Positions 1-10,015 of a stretch of DNA of 64,000 nucleotides are shown piece after piece. Below the pieces are notes generated by a model. It searched no databases. It was not told the DNA's origin and was given only the letters and a program-made list of their open reading frames with translations. The stretch covers positions 24,908-88,907 of the forward strand of contig JABABD010000017.1 in assembly GCA_014238425.1 (NCBI GenBank), given 5' to 3'. The DNA comes from Flavobacteriaceae bacterium. GTDB lineage: Bacteria > Bacteroidota > Bacteroidia > Flavobacteriales > Flavobacteriaceae. Made by a program: the position numbers and the translations under genes. Position 1 is the stretch's first letter, and every line of letters begins with the position of its first letter.

Positions 1-102
1 CATGAATCGCCACAAATTTTAGTAATTAAGAATGGAGTGACAGTTGCGCATGCGTCTCATGGCGGAATAAATGAGGTGGATTTAGTGAAGTTTGTTGGAT
101 AG
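1..102 (+). CDS. C-terminal end of a YtxJ-like bacilliredoxin family protein (partial)
   Basis: The first 33 codons are open and end at a TAG at 100-102. They read HESPQILVIKNG followed by VAHASHGGIN, which resembles the C-terminus of the YtxJ family (monothiol bacilliredoxin-like, thioredoxin fold). The upstream half, including any active-site cysteine, lies outside the window, so the function rests only on this tail. The next gene starts 34 bases downstream on the same strand. Confidence 0.55.
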   Translation, partial: HESPQILVIKNGVTVAHASHGGINEVDLVKFVG

Positions 103-136
103 TTTTCTTATTTGTATTGAATTAATTTCGTTTTAA

Positions 137-997
137 ATGATTGTTTATAGACTCTGCTTTAATTTATTTTTTTTACTATTAATTTTTTCCTGTAAACCTC
201 AAATAAGTAGCACTGATTTTACAGAAGAGGGAGGTTTTACTAACGGAATCGAAGGCCCTGCAACGGATTATCTTGGGAACATTTATGCCGTAAATTTTGA
301 AAAACAAGGTACTATTGGCAAAGTGACTCCAGATGGTTCTAGTTCTGTATTTATAGAGTTACCGAATGGAAGCATCGGAAATGGAATTCGATTTGGAAAC
401 AAAGAACAAATGTTTATTGCGGATTATATGAATCATAATATTCTTGAGGTGGATATGAAAAGTAAAGCAGTTCGCATATTTGCACATGAAGAAACGGTAA
501 ACCAACCAAATGACATTGCTATTTCACCGGATAAAACCCTATATGCTAGCGACCCTAATTGGGCTGATAATACAGGAAAATTATGGAAGGTCACTAAAGA
601 AAAAGGCTTTGAATTATTAGAAGAGCATATGGGTACTACCAACGGAATAGAGGTAAGTCCAGATGGTAAAAAACTATACGTGAATGAATCTGTACAAAGA
701 AAAATATGGGTTTACAATATACTTGATAATGGTTCTATTGCCAATAAGGAGCTTTTCTTTTCATTTAAAGAATTTGGCTTAGACGGTATGCGCTGCGACG
801 AAAAAGGCAATTTGTTTGTATGTAGATACGATAAAGGCGCCGTCGCTATTATATCGCCTAAAGGAAAAATGATAAAGGAACTCATGCTCAATGGTAAAAA
901 ACCTAGCAATATTACATTCAGTAATGATTACAAGGATTGTTACATTACGATGGCGGATAGAGGATGCATTGAGATTGTAAGTTTAAAATCTCATTAA
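137..997 (+). CDS. SMP-30/gluconolactonase-like lipoprotein
   Basis: This 286-residue protein begins with a hydrophobic signal ending in IFSC (Cys19), so it is probably a lipoprotein. The rest has the spaced blocks of the SMP-30/gluconolactonase/LRE six-bladed beta-propeller family: an EGPATD block near residue 40, NGIEVSPDGKKLYVNE near 170, and DGMRCDEKGNLFV near 215. In the family these supply the Glu, Asn and Asp that bind a divalent metal. Family members hydrolyse sugar lactones or related esters; the substrate here cannot be told. It follows the YtxJ-like gene and ends before a strong bidirectional terminator. Confidence 0.75.
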   Translation: MIVYRLCFNLFFLLLIFSCKPQISSTDFTEEGGFTNGIEGPATDYLGNIYAVNFEKQGTIGKVTPDGSSSVFIELPNGSIGNGIRFGNKEQMFIADYMNHNILEVDMKSKAVRIFAHEETVNQPNDIAISPDKTLYASDPNWADNTGKLWKVTKEKGFELLEEHMGTTNGIEVSPDGKKLYVNESVQRKIWVYNILDNGSIANKELFFSFKEFGLDGMRCDEKGNLFVCRYDKGAVAIISPKGKMIKELMLNGKKPSNITFSNDYKDCYITMADRGCIEIVSLKSH

Positions 998-1024
998 TTA
1001 AGCTTATAACTCTGAGAAATATAT

Positions 1025-1060
1025 AAGAGCTCCCATATTATACATATGGGAGCTCTTTTT
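1025..1060. terminator. Bidirectional intrinsic terminator
   Basis: A perfect 14-base-pair inverted repeat (1025-1038 with 1044-1057, five-base loop) is followed by a T run on the plus strand. It lies between the converging SMP-30-like gene and the minus-strand lipoprotein gene ending at 1064. Confidence 0.9.
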
Positions 1061-1063
1061 ATT

Positions 1064-2245
1064 TTAGCCTCTAAAACTATGATTGTTAATAATCCGTTTT
1101 AGCTTGTGTTTTAAATCTTCGCCTGTATCATACACCATTTGCGAGTCACTTGGAAAAGGTACCTCTTCCTGTCTCAATAATTGTCTGTCTTGTTGATCCA
1201 GTGCTCTTCTATCTCCTCTTGTTCTTGCGAATAAGTTTTCAAAAATAAATTCGCTATCAATTGTAAATGTATCTAATACTTGATTTGTCTTTAAGTCGCT
1301 ATACACTACACGTCCAATAACTTGAGCAGATTTTGTCTGAGCAATCTCAAACAATCGAGCTCTCACCCTTACAATTTTATCGATCTTGATATCATTACCC
1401 AAACTATCTTGCATAACGTTTCCGTTTTGGTCCAATTGGTATTCCCAGCCATCTACAACTTCTTTTTCTCTTAGCAACTGTTTTTCGTTAATTCGCTCAG
1501 GAGATATATTAATCTGTCTTAATTGTAATTGCATGCTATAATCATAATCAATACTCGTATCTGCTTCTGTATGATATATGGTCCATAAATTGTCCAATCC
1601 ATAAGTATCAAAGTCCAATAAATCATCTTCTAATCTACTTGGAATGATTTGAGCAGTATCATTTATTAAAGACACCATAACAAAATCCCTTCCTTTCTGA
1701 AGTGCTATTCCCATCAGTTTTTGTGCATCTCCATAATTAGGATTTATATTCTCCAAATACTGAAGATCATCAAAAGCTTTCCTTATATCATATTTGTTGT
1801 TAGAATTCAAAAGTGCTTTAGAATTACTGTACAAATATTCAGATGCCTTATTCTTGGCATTAATCATGTCTGATGTATAATCGTTGAATTGGAATTTTAC
1901 TTCACGTCCCTTAATATAAAGAGGTAATACTGGCTCTATAGCTCGTTGTCTAGCATCTAAAGTTGAATACATCTCATTAATTCTAACCCAGTTAGCTGGA
2001 TTGTTATCCTTTTTCAAGAAAGCGATATCCTCCAGGTCACGTTCTGTGATTCTTGCATAACCCTCTTTAAGCATACCAATGAACTTGGATTTACGCTTTT
2101 CTGTCTTTCTAGATTGTAACTGACGTAACGCACTGTTTACTGCTTGGTCATAGTTTCCAGAATGAAGTTCTTGCTCAATCTGCTTTTTACTACTGCATCC
2201 TGCGAATAGTATAAGCATTGTCGAAAAAAGTAATAATCTTTTCAT
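1064..2245 (-). CDS. Conserved lipoprotein of unknown function
   Basis: This 393-residue protein starts MKRLLLFSTMLILFAGC, with a lipobox Cys at 17. The mature part is charged and mostly helical in its first half (residues about 20-190, TPR-like in composition with runs such as SGNYDQAVNSALRQL). A beta-rich second half follows around YSMQLQLRQINIS and VRVRARLFEIAQ. I recognise the type as a widespread uncharacterised Bacteroidota lipoprotein, but no function can be given. It is monocistronic, with a terminator on its 3' side. Confidence 0.7.
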   Translation of the reverse strand: MKRLLLFSTMLILFAGCSSKKQIEQELHSGNYDQAVNSALRQLQSRKTEKRKSKFIGMLKEGYARITERDLEDIAFLKKDNNPANWVRINEMYSTLDARQRAIEPVLPLYIKGREVKFQFNDYTSDMINAKNKASEYLYSNSKALLNSNNKYDIRKAFDDLQYLENINPNYGDAQKLMGIALQKGRDFVMVSLINDTAQIIPSRLEDDLLDFDTYGLDNLWTIYHTEADTSIDYDYSMQLQLRQINISPERINEKQLLREKEVVDGWEYQLDQNGNVMQDSLGNDIKIDKIVRVRARLFEIAQTKSAQVIGRVVYSDLKTNQVLDTFTIDSEFIFENLFARTRGDRRALDQQDRQLLRQEEVPFPSDSQMVYDTGEDLKHKLKRIINNHSFRG

Positions 2246-2355
2246 AATCGTAGGTTTTGGTTATTTGGGAAATAATCCAATATTGGTGCCAAAATAATAA
2301 AAAAAGCCTAAAATCAATTAATCTTTTATGTATTACTCTGATTTACAGGTTTTTG

Positions 2356-3648
2356 CTATTTTTTCTTTTTTGGCTTGAAGACTGGTAACAATTGAGTTGA
2401 TACCTCTCCAAAACCAATGCGTACATCGTCATTTTCGCAATGCCCTCTCATAATAACAGTATCGTAATCGTTAATAAATTTACGTTCAGTACCATCCTTC
2501 ATCTTGATTGGGTTTTCGCCTCTCCAAGTGAGCTCTAACATAGAGCCATAAGAATCTGGTGTTGGCCCTGAAATTGTACCACTACCCATCATGTCGCCAG
2601 AATTTACTGGACAGCCATTAACTGTATGATGCGTAAGTTGTTGTGCCATATTCCAGTACATATATTTGAAGTTAGACTTGCAAACCACTTTCTCTTTTGC
2701 GTTTTTTGGTTGAATGGCCATTTCTAAATTAATGTCAAAACTTTTCTTTCCTTTATATTGTAGATAAGGTAACTGAGATTTTAGAGGTTTCGGACTAGTA
2801 ACTCTAAAAGATTCTAGAGCATCCAGTGTTACAATCCAAGGTGAAATACTTGAAGCAAAGTTCTTTGCTAAGAAAGGGCCTAAGGGTACGTATTCCCATT
2901 TTTGTATATCGCGAGCACTCCAATCATTTAATAGTACTAAGCCGAATATGTATTCTTCTGCTTCTTCAATCGGAATAGATTCTCCTAAATCGTTTGCATC
3001 GGTAGTAATGAATGCCATTTCCAATTCAAAATCTACCAATTTTGACGGACCAAAAACTGGTGTGTCAGAATCCGGAGGAATTGTTTGCCCTTGTGGACGA
3101 TGAATTGGAATCCCTGAAGGAATTATAGAGGAGCTTCTACCATGATAGCCAACAGGTAAATGCAGCCAATTAGGCATTAAGGCGTTCTCTTTTCCCCGAA
3201 ACATAGTGCCCACATTGGTAGCATGTTCCCTGCTGGCATAGAAATCAGTAAAATCACCAATTTGTACTGGTAATTGCATTTCTATTTCGTCCAGTCTAAA
3301 GAGTACTATTTCCTTATGCTTCTTATTGCTTTGGAGTGTTGTATTATTCTTGTCGAAAATCTCAGCAATACGATTACGTACCAAACGCCATGTCTTTCTT
3401 CCATCCGCAATGAAATCATTTAGTGTATCCTGTAGAAATATATCATCTGTTAATGGAATACCTTCGAAATACCCTAGCTGATGTAAAGCTCCAAGGTCAA
3501 TGGCTGTGTCGCCAATTCGTGTACCAATAGTAATAATGTCATCTCTTGTCAAGAAAACACCAAACGGAATATTTTGGATTGGAAAATCTGAATTTTTACC
3601 GACATGAAGCCAGGATATGCGATCTGGATTATTAGCTGCTAATGGCAT
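2356..3648 (-). CDS. fahA: Fumarylacetoacetase
   Basis: This 430-residue protein has full family length and collinear blocks of fumarylacetoacetase, the last step of tyrosine/homogentisate degradation (fumarylacetoacetate to fumarate and acetoacetate). Visible active-site segments are DFTDFYASREHATNVG (metal Asp and catalytic His), DFELEMAF (two metal-binding Glu), LLNDWSARDIQKWEYVPLGP followed by FLAKNF (metal Asp, Arg, Lys), and MGSGTISGP near the C-terminus. The start MPLAANNPDRISW is typical for flavobacterial members. It is divergent from glyA across a 111-base promoter region. Other tyrosine-pathway genes are not in the window. Confidence 0.95.
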   Translation of the reverse strand: MPLAANNPDRISWLHVGKNSDFPIQNIPFGVFLTRDDIITIGTRIGDTAIDLGALHQLGYFEGIPLTDDIFLQDTLNDFIADGRKTWRLVRNRIAEIFDKNNTTLQSNKKHKEIVLFRLDEIEMQLPVQIGDFTDFYASREHATNVGTMFRGKENALMPNWLHLPVGYHGRSSSIIPSGIPIHRPQGQTIPPDSDTPVFGPSKLVDFELEMAFITTDANDLGESIPIEEAEEYIFGLVLLNDWSARDIQKWEYVPLGPFLAKNFASSISPWIVTLDALESFRVTSPKPLKSQLPYLQYKGKKSFDINLEMAIQPKNAKEKVVCKSNFKYMYWNMAQQLTHHTVNGCPVNSGDMMGSGTISGPTPDSYGSMLELTWRGENPIKMKDGTERKFINDYDTVIMRGHCENDDVRIGFGEVSTQLLPVFKPKKKK

Positions 3649-3759
3649 GTATGAATTGTTGATTAGTTGTTATTAAATTCTATGTAAATATATGTTTTTT
3701 GTGATATTAAACTAATGTATTTATTATTTTTGATACATATTCATTTATAGGAAGAATTT

Positions 3760-5046
3760 ATGCTAAGAGACGAACAAATATTCGAATTGATACAAGCAGA
3801 ACATGAACGTCAACTTAATGGTATTGAGTTGATTGCATCTGAAAACTTTGTAAGCGAACAAGTGATGGAAGCGGCAGGGTCTGTATTGACGAACAAGTAT
3901 GCTGAAGGCTATCCAGGTAAGCGTTATTATGGAGGTTGTGCAGTGGTTGACGAAGTGGAGACTTTAGCTATCGAACGTGCTAAATCTTTATTTGGAGCAG
4001 AATGGGTAAATGTGCAGCCACATTCTGGAAGTCAGGCAAATACAGCTGTATTTGCTGCTTGTTTAAAACCAGGTGATAAAATCTTAGGATTTGATCTCTC
4101 TCATGGCGGACATTTAACGCATGGATCGCCGGTGAATTTTTCAGGAAAGTTATATGACCCTGTTTTTTATGGAGTAGAGCAAAGTACAGGTCTTATAGAT
4201 TATGATAAACTTGAGGCTATTGCAATAAGAGAACAACCTAAAATGATTATTGCTGGAGCTTCTGCCTATTCACGTGATATGGATTTTAAACGTTTTCGCG
4301 AAGTGGCTGATAAAGTAGGTGCGCTATTGATTGCTGATATTTCGCATCCGGCAGGACTAATCGCAAAAGGTATTTTGAACGACCCTCTACCTCACTGTCA
4401 TATTGTAACAACAACAACGCACAAAACTCTACGTGGACCACGTGGAGGTATGATCATGATTGGGAAAGATTTTGAGAATCCATTCGGATTAAAACTCAAG
4501 AATGGCAACCTAAAAAAAATGTCATCTTTATTAGATTCTGCCGTGTTCCCTGGAAATCAAGGAGGCCCTTTAGAGCATATCATCGCTGCCAAAGCGATTG
4601 CTTTCGGAGAAGCCCTGACTGATGAGTATATGCACTATATGCTCCAAGTAAAGAAGAATGCTGCTGCGATGGCTGAAGCTTTAGTCAGCAAAGGATACCA
4701 TATAATATCTGGCGGAACAGATAATCATATGATGCTTATAGACTTAAGAAACAAGAACATAACGGGAAAAGATGCTGAAAATGCCTTGGGTGTTGCTGAA
4801 ATAACAGTGAATAAGAATATGGTGCCTTTCGATGATAAAAGCCCATTCGTTACATCTGGTATTCGTGTTGGGACTGCAGCAATTACTTCTAGAGGTTTAA
4901 TAGAGTCAGATATGGGTGATATTGTAGAGTTGATTGATGAAGCTTTAATGAATTATGAAGATGAATCTAGATTAGAAGACATTGGCCATAAGGTAAATGC
5001 TATGATGAATGGTAAGCCATTGTTTACTACTACAACTATGGTTTAA
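3760..5046 (+). CDS. glyA: Serine hydroxymethyltransferase
   Basis: This 428-residue PLP enzyme interconverts serine plus tetrahydrofolate with glycine plus methylene-tetrahydrofolate and is the main one-carbon source. The PLP lysine is K222 in [14 protein letters not shown]. Other SHMT landmarks are [10 protein letters not shown] near the N-terminus, [21 protein letters not shown] and GVDP-equivalent substrate-loop residues. The sequence is full length. A TATTTTTG at 3725-3732 could be the -7 promoter element, with a TTTTG at 3697-3701 spaced slightly too far upstream. A lipoprotein gene follows after 17 bases, possibly co-transcribed. Confidence 0.97.
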   Translation: MLRDEQIFELIQAEHERQLNGIELIASENFVSEQVMEAAGSVLTNKYAEGYPGKRYYGGCAVVDEVETLAIERAKSLFGAEWVNVQPHSGSQANTAVFAACLKPGDKILGFDLSHGGHLTHGSPVNFSGKLYDPVFYGVEQSTGLIDYDKLEAIAIREQPKMIIAGASAYSRDMDFKRFREVADKVGALLIADISHPAGLIAKGILNDPLPHCHIVTTTTHKTLRGPRGGMIMIGKDFENPFGLKLKNGNLKKMSSLLDSAVFPGNQGGPLEHIIAAKAIAFGEALTDEYMHYMLQVKKNAAAMAEALVSKGYHIISGGTDNHMMLIDLRNKNITGKDAENALGVAEITVNKNMVPFDDKSPFVTSGIRVGTAAITSRGLIESDMGDIVELIDEALMNYEDESRLEDIGHKVNAMMNGKPLFTTTTMV

Positions 5047-5063
5047 TTTATATATCAAAATAA

Positions 5064-6296
5064 ATGATTAGAAAGTATATTACGTTTCTGTTTTTTACAG
5101 CGCTGTTTTTTCAATGCTCTAGTAATGATAATGAATCATCAAATGAAGGAGATGACGGTATGATATTGCAAGAAGTATTCTTGATGTCTGTTGAGGTAGA
5201 GAACAGTTATTTCAATGATTTCCAGGAAGCCCATTTGTATTTAAGCGATTCGGATGGTGAAATAATTGCTGAAGGTGTGTTAAGTAATGGTCAAACAACC
5301 TCGCTAAGTGCAATATACGATTTGAACGACAGATATGATGCCACAGTTGTGGTTAAGAGTACTTTTGGTAGCGCAGAAAATTTTACCGGTACCACTTTTA
5401 TCGATGTGAGACCTAATGCACACATTTTCAAATCAATAATATTTTTTAACCCTAATAGCGATAAGTATATCTTGAATCTTAGTAATACAGGATTCCCTTT
5501 GGAATTTTTGTCTGGTAGTACTAATAGTTTTGGTTCTTCAGGAAGTGCTGCTAATAATGGAACGTATGAATACGAATTTTTCTTGGCGGAATCTCCAGGA
5601 GATTATTTTGCGTTATTTCAATCAGTTAACGACACGGCTCCTAGATATTTCTGGATGGAGAACATTCAAGCTAATGATAGTTTCGATGTCGATTTCACGA
5701 GTTTACCACTGTCTAGCGCTCCAATGACTATTCAATTTCCGTCAACCACTAATTTAGGCTACGAAGTTCGAGGATTCAGGAGTTCCAGTACTAATAGATT
5801 TGCACATCGGATATATTCGACTTCCTTCAATGATTTCAGTGAGATATATTTACCAAACGATTTATTCGATTATTATAGTTTAAGTTCTACATTCAAGATT
5901 GGTGAAATAACACACAGAACTCATCATGTTACGGAAGAATTAATAGGGTCAGTAGCAGCATCCGAAATAAGTTTTAATATTTCAAATAATTCTGTTTCAG
6001 AGTTTGCTATGTCAGCAACAGGTAATTACGATACTTATGAAGTTGGGTATTTTTTTAATAATCAGGCCACTGAACAAATTGTAGGATTTAATATATATGG
6101 CGAGGCCGCTAATCTTGTTCAGTTTTCAATGATGAATTTATTTGACACAATTTTTTCAGATAGTCCTGGACTGAATTCAAGTCAACTAATATTTAGTTCC
6201 GGTTTATTAAGTAGAAATAATCAAATTAATTCGTATCCAGATTTTATTCAAGACCATTTTGATAGAGTTATCGTAGTTTGCCTCTTGGAGCTGTAA
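5064..6296 (+). CDS. Hypothetical lipoprotein
   Basis: This 410-residue protein has a signal ending LFFQC (lipobox Cys18) and then an acidic Asn/Ser/Glu/Asp-rich linker, typical of exported flavobacterial surface lipoproteins. The mature part is rich in beta-prone, aromatic and Ser/Asn residues and shows no enzyme motif I recognise. It begins 17 bases after glyA but is unlikely to be functionally linked to it. It converges on the beta-helix lipoprotein gene with a 35-base gap that holds no obvious hairpin. Confidence 0.6.
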   Translation: MIRKYITFLFFTALFFQCSSNDNESSNEGDDGMILQEVFLMSVEVENSYFNDFQEAHLYLSDSDGEIIAEGVLSNGQTTSLSAIYDLNDRYDATVVVKSTFGSAENFTGTTFIDVRPNAHIFKSIIFFNPNSDKYILNLSNTGFPLEFLSGSTNSFGSSGSAANNGTYEYEFFLAESPGDYFALFQSVNDTAPRYFWMENIQANDSFDVDFTSLPLSSAPMTIQFPSTTNLGYEVRGFRSSSTNRFAHRIYSTSFNDFSEIYLPNDLFDYYSLSSTFKIGEITHRTHHVTEELIGSVAASEISFNISNNSVSEFAMSATGNYDTYEVGYFFNNQATEQIVGFNIYGEAANLVQFSMMNLFDTIFSDSPGLNSSQLIFSSGLLSRNNQINSYPDFIQDHFDRVIVVCLLEL

Positions 6297-6331
6297 TAGA
6301 ATCGGTGTCGATAAGACCTTAAACTATTTCA

Positions 6332-7891
6332 TTACTCAAAAATAATACTCTGGTAAGCACCAAAATCTGGAGCACTTAATCTTGATGTACCAATAATATC
6401 AAGAGGTATTTGTATGGCAGCATTGGCATCGCCCAAACCATTTCCTGAAGTGTTTTCACCGATCATCATCAAGTTTTCAAATGGGTCTTTAAAATTTGGT
6501 TCGCCATTTGTAATGACATTGTTGTAAAGAGAAGTGTTAGAAAAATCGTAACTGGGATTGTTCTCAAAGTTATTATTTGGGTCGTTGAAACGGATAAGGC
6601 TACTGCTAAAATTAAAATTAAAAGCAGCACCTTCCATAGTATCCAATAGATACTCGATATTTTCATTACCATAAATAATACAGTTAGTAAAGTTAGCTTC
6701 GGTTAGGTCGTTGACAGTAGCATTATTATTTTCATCTAGAACAAAGTTGTTGAGTAGGAGTGAAGGGAATTGTCTAAAACTATTATTCCAATAATTAGCA
6801 ATGGTACAATGTATAAAATTATATTTGCCACCTATTGTACCAGCGAAAGAGGATTGCCCAGAATTGTTAATAACAACATTTTCAGCAAGAATGGATGTTG
6901 CTCTACCTAAAATTCCAAAATTACTGGAATTATATATTTGCGTATTTCTAACAACTAACTTATTGTCTGTTGTTGCTGAGTTCTGTTCGCTATCGCTTAC
7001 AATACCTACAGTGGCATTTTTGATAGTCGCATAATCAATCTCATTATCGATACTGCCTTCAAAGAGCCAAATAGTGCCCCATTGCCCTGGAATATCTGAA
7101 AAGCCAGGTTCTAATCGGTCGCTCTCAAAAATGACTTCATTCTCCAATAACTCTTGATCTGTGCTCAATTGTCCATTTACCTTTAGAGTCCCTTGATTTG
7201 TAACTATCAATCCAGAATTGGCATGAAAATGTACTCGAGTCCCTGCATTTATAGTTAGGGTTTTATTCGCTCCAACAGCAGCATAGCCATAGATAACATA
7301 GGGTTTTTCGTTTGTAAATGTAAGTTCGTCGTCTTCTAGAAAACGACCTTGTATTTCAGTATTGACTTGCTGGCCATTAACATCAAGGGTCAATGTTTCT
7401 ATCATACCTGTACTGCCATCACGATCAGGAAAAATAAAGGTGGCATCCTTTACCAAAGTAACAAGTTCCACTTTTTGGAGATTACTTCCTGAATCGAATT
7501 CTATAGCATCGGTATACAGAAATTCACCATTTGTATTTGGTAAATTATTTATGTTAATCGTGGTCTCTACAAAAATAAAAATACTGTCTTTGGCTAATAC
7601 TTGTATATTTTCAAAGGACTTTCCAGCAATGCCATCAACATTGAGACGATACTCCGAAGTTTCTCCTAAGCCTAACTTAACACTCGGGATCTGGATGTCA
7701 TTACTACTTCGGTTATATATTTTTAAGTTGTAAGTGCTCGACCCAATATTAGTAAAAACTGTATCTAAGTACACAGTATCTTTAGAGAATGCGAGGTTAC
7801 CTGTACTTGGTGCGAGATCGAAATCCTTACGACAAGAACTCCAAAAAATTAAAAAAACAAGGGTAAGTATAAAGTAGAGGCTCTTTTTCAT
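6332..7891 (-). CDS. Beta-helix-like lipoprotein, hypothetical
   Basis: I place the start at MKKSLYFILTLVFL (ATG at 7891) because it gives a clean lipoprotein signal with Cys20 in WSSC. Upstream in-frame codons would add 31 residues that bury the signal. The 519-residue product has an N-terminal beta domain (about 30-170) and then many short Asn/Gly-rich strands such as NSSNFGILGRATSILAENV and FTNCIIYGNEN, consistent with a right-handed parallel beta-helix. Homologous-looking proteins occur widely in Flavobacteriaceae without known function. It lies downstream of the regulatory-domain protein gene on the same strand. Confidence 0.65.
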   Translation of the reverse strand: MKKSLYFILTLVFLIFWSSCRKDFDLAPSTGNLAFSKDTVYLDTVFTNIGSSTYNLKIYNRSSNDIQIPSVKLGLGETSEYRLNVDGIAGKSFENIQVLAKDSIFIFVETTININNLPNTNGEFLYTDAIEFDSGSNLQKVELVTLVKDATFIFPDRDGSTGMIETLTLDVNGQQVNTEIQGRFLEDDELTFTNEKPYVIYGYAAVGANKTLTINAGTRVHFHANSGLIVTNQGTLKVNGQLSTDQELLENEVIFESDRLEPGFSDIPGQWGTIWLFEGSIDNEIDYATIKNATVGIVSDSEQNSATTDNKLVVRNTQIYNSSNFGILGRATSILAENVVINNSGQSSFAGTIGGKYNFIHCTIANYWNNSFRQFPSLLLNNFVLDENNNATVNDLTEANFTNCIIYGNENIEYLLDTMEGAAFNFNFSSSLIRFNDPNNNFENNPSYDFSNTSLYNNVITNGEPNFKDPFENLMMIGENTSGNGLGDANAAIQIPLDIIGTSRLSAPDFGAYQSIIFE

Positions 7892-7964
7892 TGAAACAAA
7901 GTTTTGATAAAAATATAACTTTTGTTCGAACCATTTAGTATCTAAGGCATAACTAAATATTATT

Positions 7965-8819
7965 TTAATGAGTTCTAAAGACATTGGTAATCTTGTAAAG
8001 AAGCCTGCCGATACCTGTTCTCTTGATCTCTCTACGTCTGATCTTGTTTCTACGTTCCATCAGTTTTCTCTTGTAGAACTTATAACCGTTTTGTTCTCTG
8101 AACTCACGTTTCTTCCTTTTTTCTAACTCTTCAGGGGTATAAACATAAGAAGGTTTGTAATCAGCACTTACTATTCCCCCAACAATAACCATCTCACCTA
8201 AGATATCTTCATCCATAACTAATTTTAAATTATAGGTGCTTTTATTTGCAATCTTGATTTCTTGAGTTTTAAAACCGACGTAACTTAAAACTAACGTTTC
8301 TCCTATCTCTACTTTAATAGCAAAGTTTCCATCAAAATCAGATTGTACACCTCTTGTAGTACCCTTAACGATAACATTTGTTCCAGGAAGAGGAATATTG
8401 CTTTCGTCAACAATAGTTCCTTTAATCATCTTTTCCTTTAAAACCGATATAGCAGTTTTCCCTTTAATACTATCGTATCTTATAGATTCAGTTTGGACAA
8501 TCTGTGGCTCTCCTTGTGCTTTTGCATCATGAGTCCCTAAAGCAAGAAATGCAAATAATCCAGAGGCTGCGATTGAGGCATAATTGTTCTTATCTTTTCG
8601 ACGAAGCACCATTTCTCTGTCTAACTGCTGGTTTTTGAAACGTCCGCAAAGATTACTATTTTGCTCAAAAGTCTTTACAATATGTTCGTCCGTTTTGTTG
8701 GAGAAATCGTAAACGGTTTTTTCGCATAGTTGGCAATGACGACCTTTATCTTTGGGTGTCATGACATCCCAGTTTTCATGACAGGGTTTCGGAATGCTTA
8801 TTGTTAGTGATTTTCTCAT
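7965..8819 (-). CDS. Carboxypeptidase-regulatory-like domain protein with N-terminal cysteine motif
   Basis: The start is taken as MRKSLTISIPKPCHENWD (ATG 8819); a TTG five codons upstream is less likely. Residues about 13-60 hold a cysteine-bearing segment (CHENWD, CQLCEKTVYDFSN, CGRF) seen at the N-terminus of several Bacteroidota proteins. A hydrophobic stretch near residues 80-95 is probably a membrane anchor. It is followed by a carboxypeptidase D regulatory-like beta-sandwich (about 115-190: MIKGTIVDESNIPLPGTNV, then GVQSDFDGNFAI), as in the plug of TonB-dependent receptors. The C-terminal 70 residues are very basic (KKREFREQNGYKFYKRKL). The role is unknown. Confidence 0.7.
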   Translation of the reverse strand: MRKSLTISIPKPCHENWDVMTPKDKGRHCQLCEKTVYDFSNKTDEHIVKTFEQNSNLCGRFKNQQLDREMVLRRKDKNNYASIAASGLFAFLALGTHDAKAQGEPQIVQTESIRYDSIKGKTAISVLKEKMIKGTIVDESNIPLPGTNVIVKGTTRGVQSDFDGNFAIKVEIGETLVLSYVGFKTQEIKIANKSTYNLKLVMDEDILGEMVIVGGIVSADYKPSYVYTPEELEKRKKREFREQNGYKFYKRKLMERRNKIRRREIKRTGIGRLLYKITNVFRTH

Positions 8820-8894
8820 GGTGTAAATAACCAAAAGAAGTCAGGAAATTAAAACTTATAATGAGTGAACTGAACGTTTGATCGAGTGAGCTAT

Positions 8895-9929
8895 CTATTT
8901 CTCGATAATCTCTACTTCAAACAATTTATCCCATTTTTTCCCAGTTACGAAAAGAGTCTTAGTATCTGAGTTGTAGGCAATACCATTTAAAACATCAAGT
9001 TTATCATGCTTGGTGACGAGCTTCTTTAGAGGTGAGAAATCTATAACACCTTCAACAGCTCCGTTTTTCGGATTAATTATTGCTACGCCATCTTGCTGAT
9101 AACGATTGGCATAAATCTTCCCTTCAACCCATTCCAATTCATTAATGCCTACTACTTTTCCCTTGCTTCTGTAAACTTGTATTTTACCGTCAACAGCTAA
9201 GGTTTCCTTATTTAGTTTATAAATATATTCTGTCCCATCAGATTGATATATAGTATTCGTGTCATGGCATAATCCCCAACCTTCTTTGCTATGGCTATAT
9301 TTAAAACTACTTTCTTTTTCTAGAGTCTCAGTATTGTATACAAACCCTATTTTCTCTCTCCAAGTTAATTGATAGACTTTATCATTTACTATAGTAATAC
9401 CTTCTGCAAAATAGGAGTCGCTTAAATTGATACTCTTTTTTGGAATTCCAGTTTTATAATCTACAATTCTGAGCTTTGATTCTTTGTACTGACCTGTACT
9501 TTCGTACAATTCTCCATTATAAAACTCCAAACCTTGCGTGTACGAAGTAATATCATGTGGATATTCATTAATGATTTTATAGGTATATACTTTAGGTCTT
9601 TTATTATTGAGAATGACAATGTTTTGTTTGACTACCTCTTGTTTATTATCATATGAAATGGTAGCTTCTATAACTTGTTTTCCCAATTTCTCGGTATCTA
9701 ATAACTCATTTTCAGAAATAGGATTTCCGTCAAGAGTAAAGGATGTTGACGTAATTGTATGATTTTTTGGATTTGATAAAGATACATTAAGTGTCTCTCC
9801 TAAAGCTATGTTATTTCCTTTGGTATTAGTTTTGATAGTAAAATCACTTTTCTTAGTGCCATTATTACTACCACAATTAACAATAAAGAGACTTAGAAGC
9901 AATACTATTAATAGGTTCTGTAATTTCAT
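8895..9929 (-). CDS. Glutaminyl-peptide cyclotransferase (plant/bacterial beta-propeller type), lipoprotein
   Basis: Start ATG 9929 (MKLQNLLIVLLLSLF) gives a lipobox Cys at IVNC; a TTG seven codons upstream is rejected. The 344-residue protein has an extra N-terminal Ig-like segment (about 25-105) and then the glutamine cyclotransferase propeller, with the family blocks YTQGLEFYNGELYESTGQY, ITIVNDKVYQLTWRE and LNGIAYNSDTKTLFVTGK. These enzymes cyclise N-terminal Gln to pyroglutamate. In T9SS-bearing Bacteroidota pyroglutamate formation on exported proteins is common, so periplasmic N-terminal modification is a reasonable role. Confidence 0.85.
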   Translation of the reverse strand: MKLQNLLIVLLLSLFIVNCGSNNGTKKSDFTIKTNTKGNNIALGETLNVSLSNPKNHTITSTSFTLDGNPISENELLDTEKLGKQVIEATISYDNKQEVVKQNIVILNNKRPKVYTYKIINEYPHDITSYTQGLEFYNGELYESTGQYKESKLRIVDYKTGIPKKSINLSDSYFAEGITIVNDKVYQLTWREKIGFVYNTETLEKESSFKYSHSKEGWGLCHDTNTIYQSDGTEYIYKLNKETLAVDGKIQVYRSKGKVVGINELEWVEGKIYANRYQQDGVAIINPKNGAVEGVIDFSPLKKLVTKHDKLDVLNGIAYNSDTKTLFVTGKKWDKLFEVEIIEK

Positions 9930-9981
9930 GGGTTTGATAATTTGGAGCAAGTTAATTTATTTCAAATAGGTATGAAAATCA

Positions 9982-10012
9982 TTGTGAAAAATTTAAAACA
10001 AGTGTATCTTTG
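9982..10012 (+). promoter_or_regulatory. Bacteroidota-type promoter of the SRP RNA gene
   Basis: A TTG (9982-9984) and a TATCTTTG (10005-10012) are separated by 20 bases, matching the -33 TTG / -7 TAnnTTTG consensus of Bacteroidota housekeeping sigma. The predicted transcription start falls a few bases further on, at the 5' end of the SRP RNA. Confidence 0.8.
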
Positions 10013-10015
10013 CAT

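Noticed and set aside
7892..7984. N-terminal extension of the beta-helix lipoprotein to 7984
   Set aside because: It would place 31 residues before a clear lipoprotein signal and overlap the end of the upstream gene.
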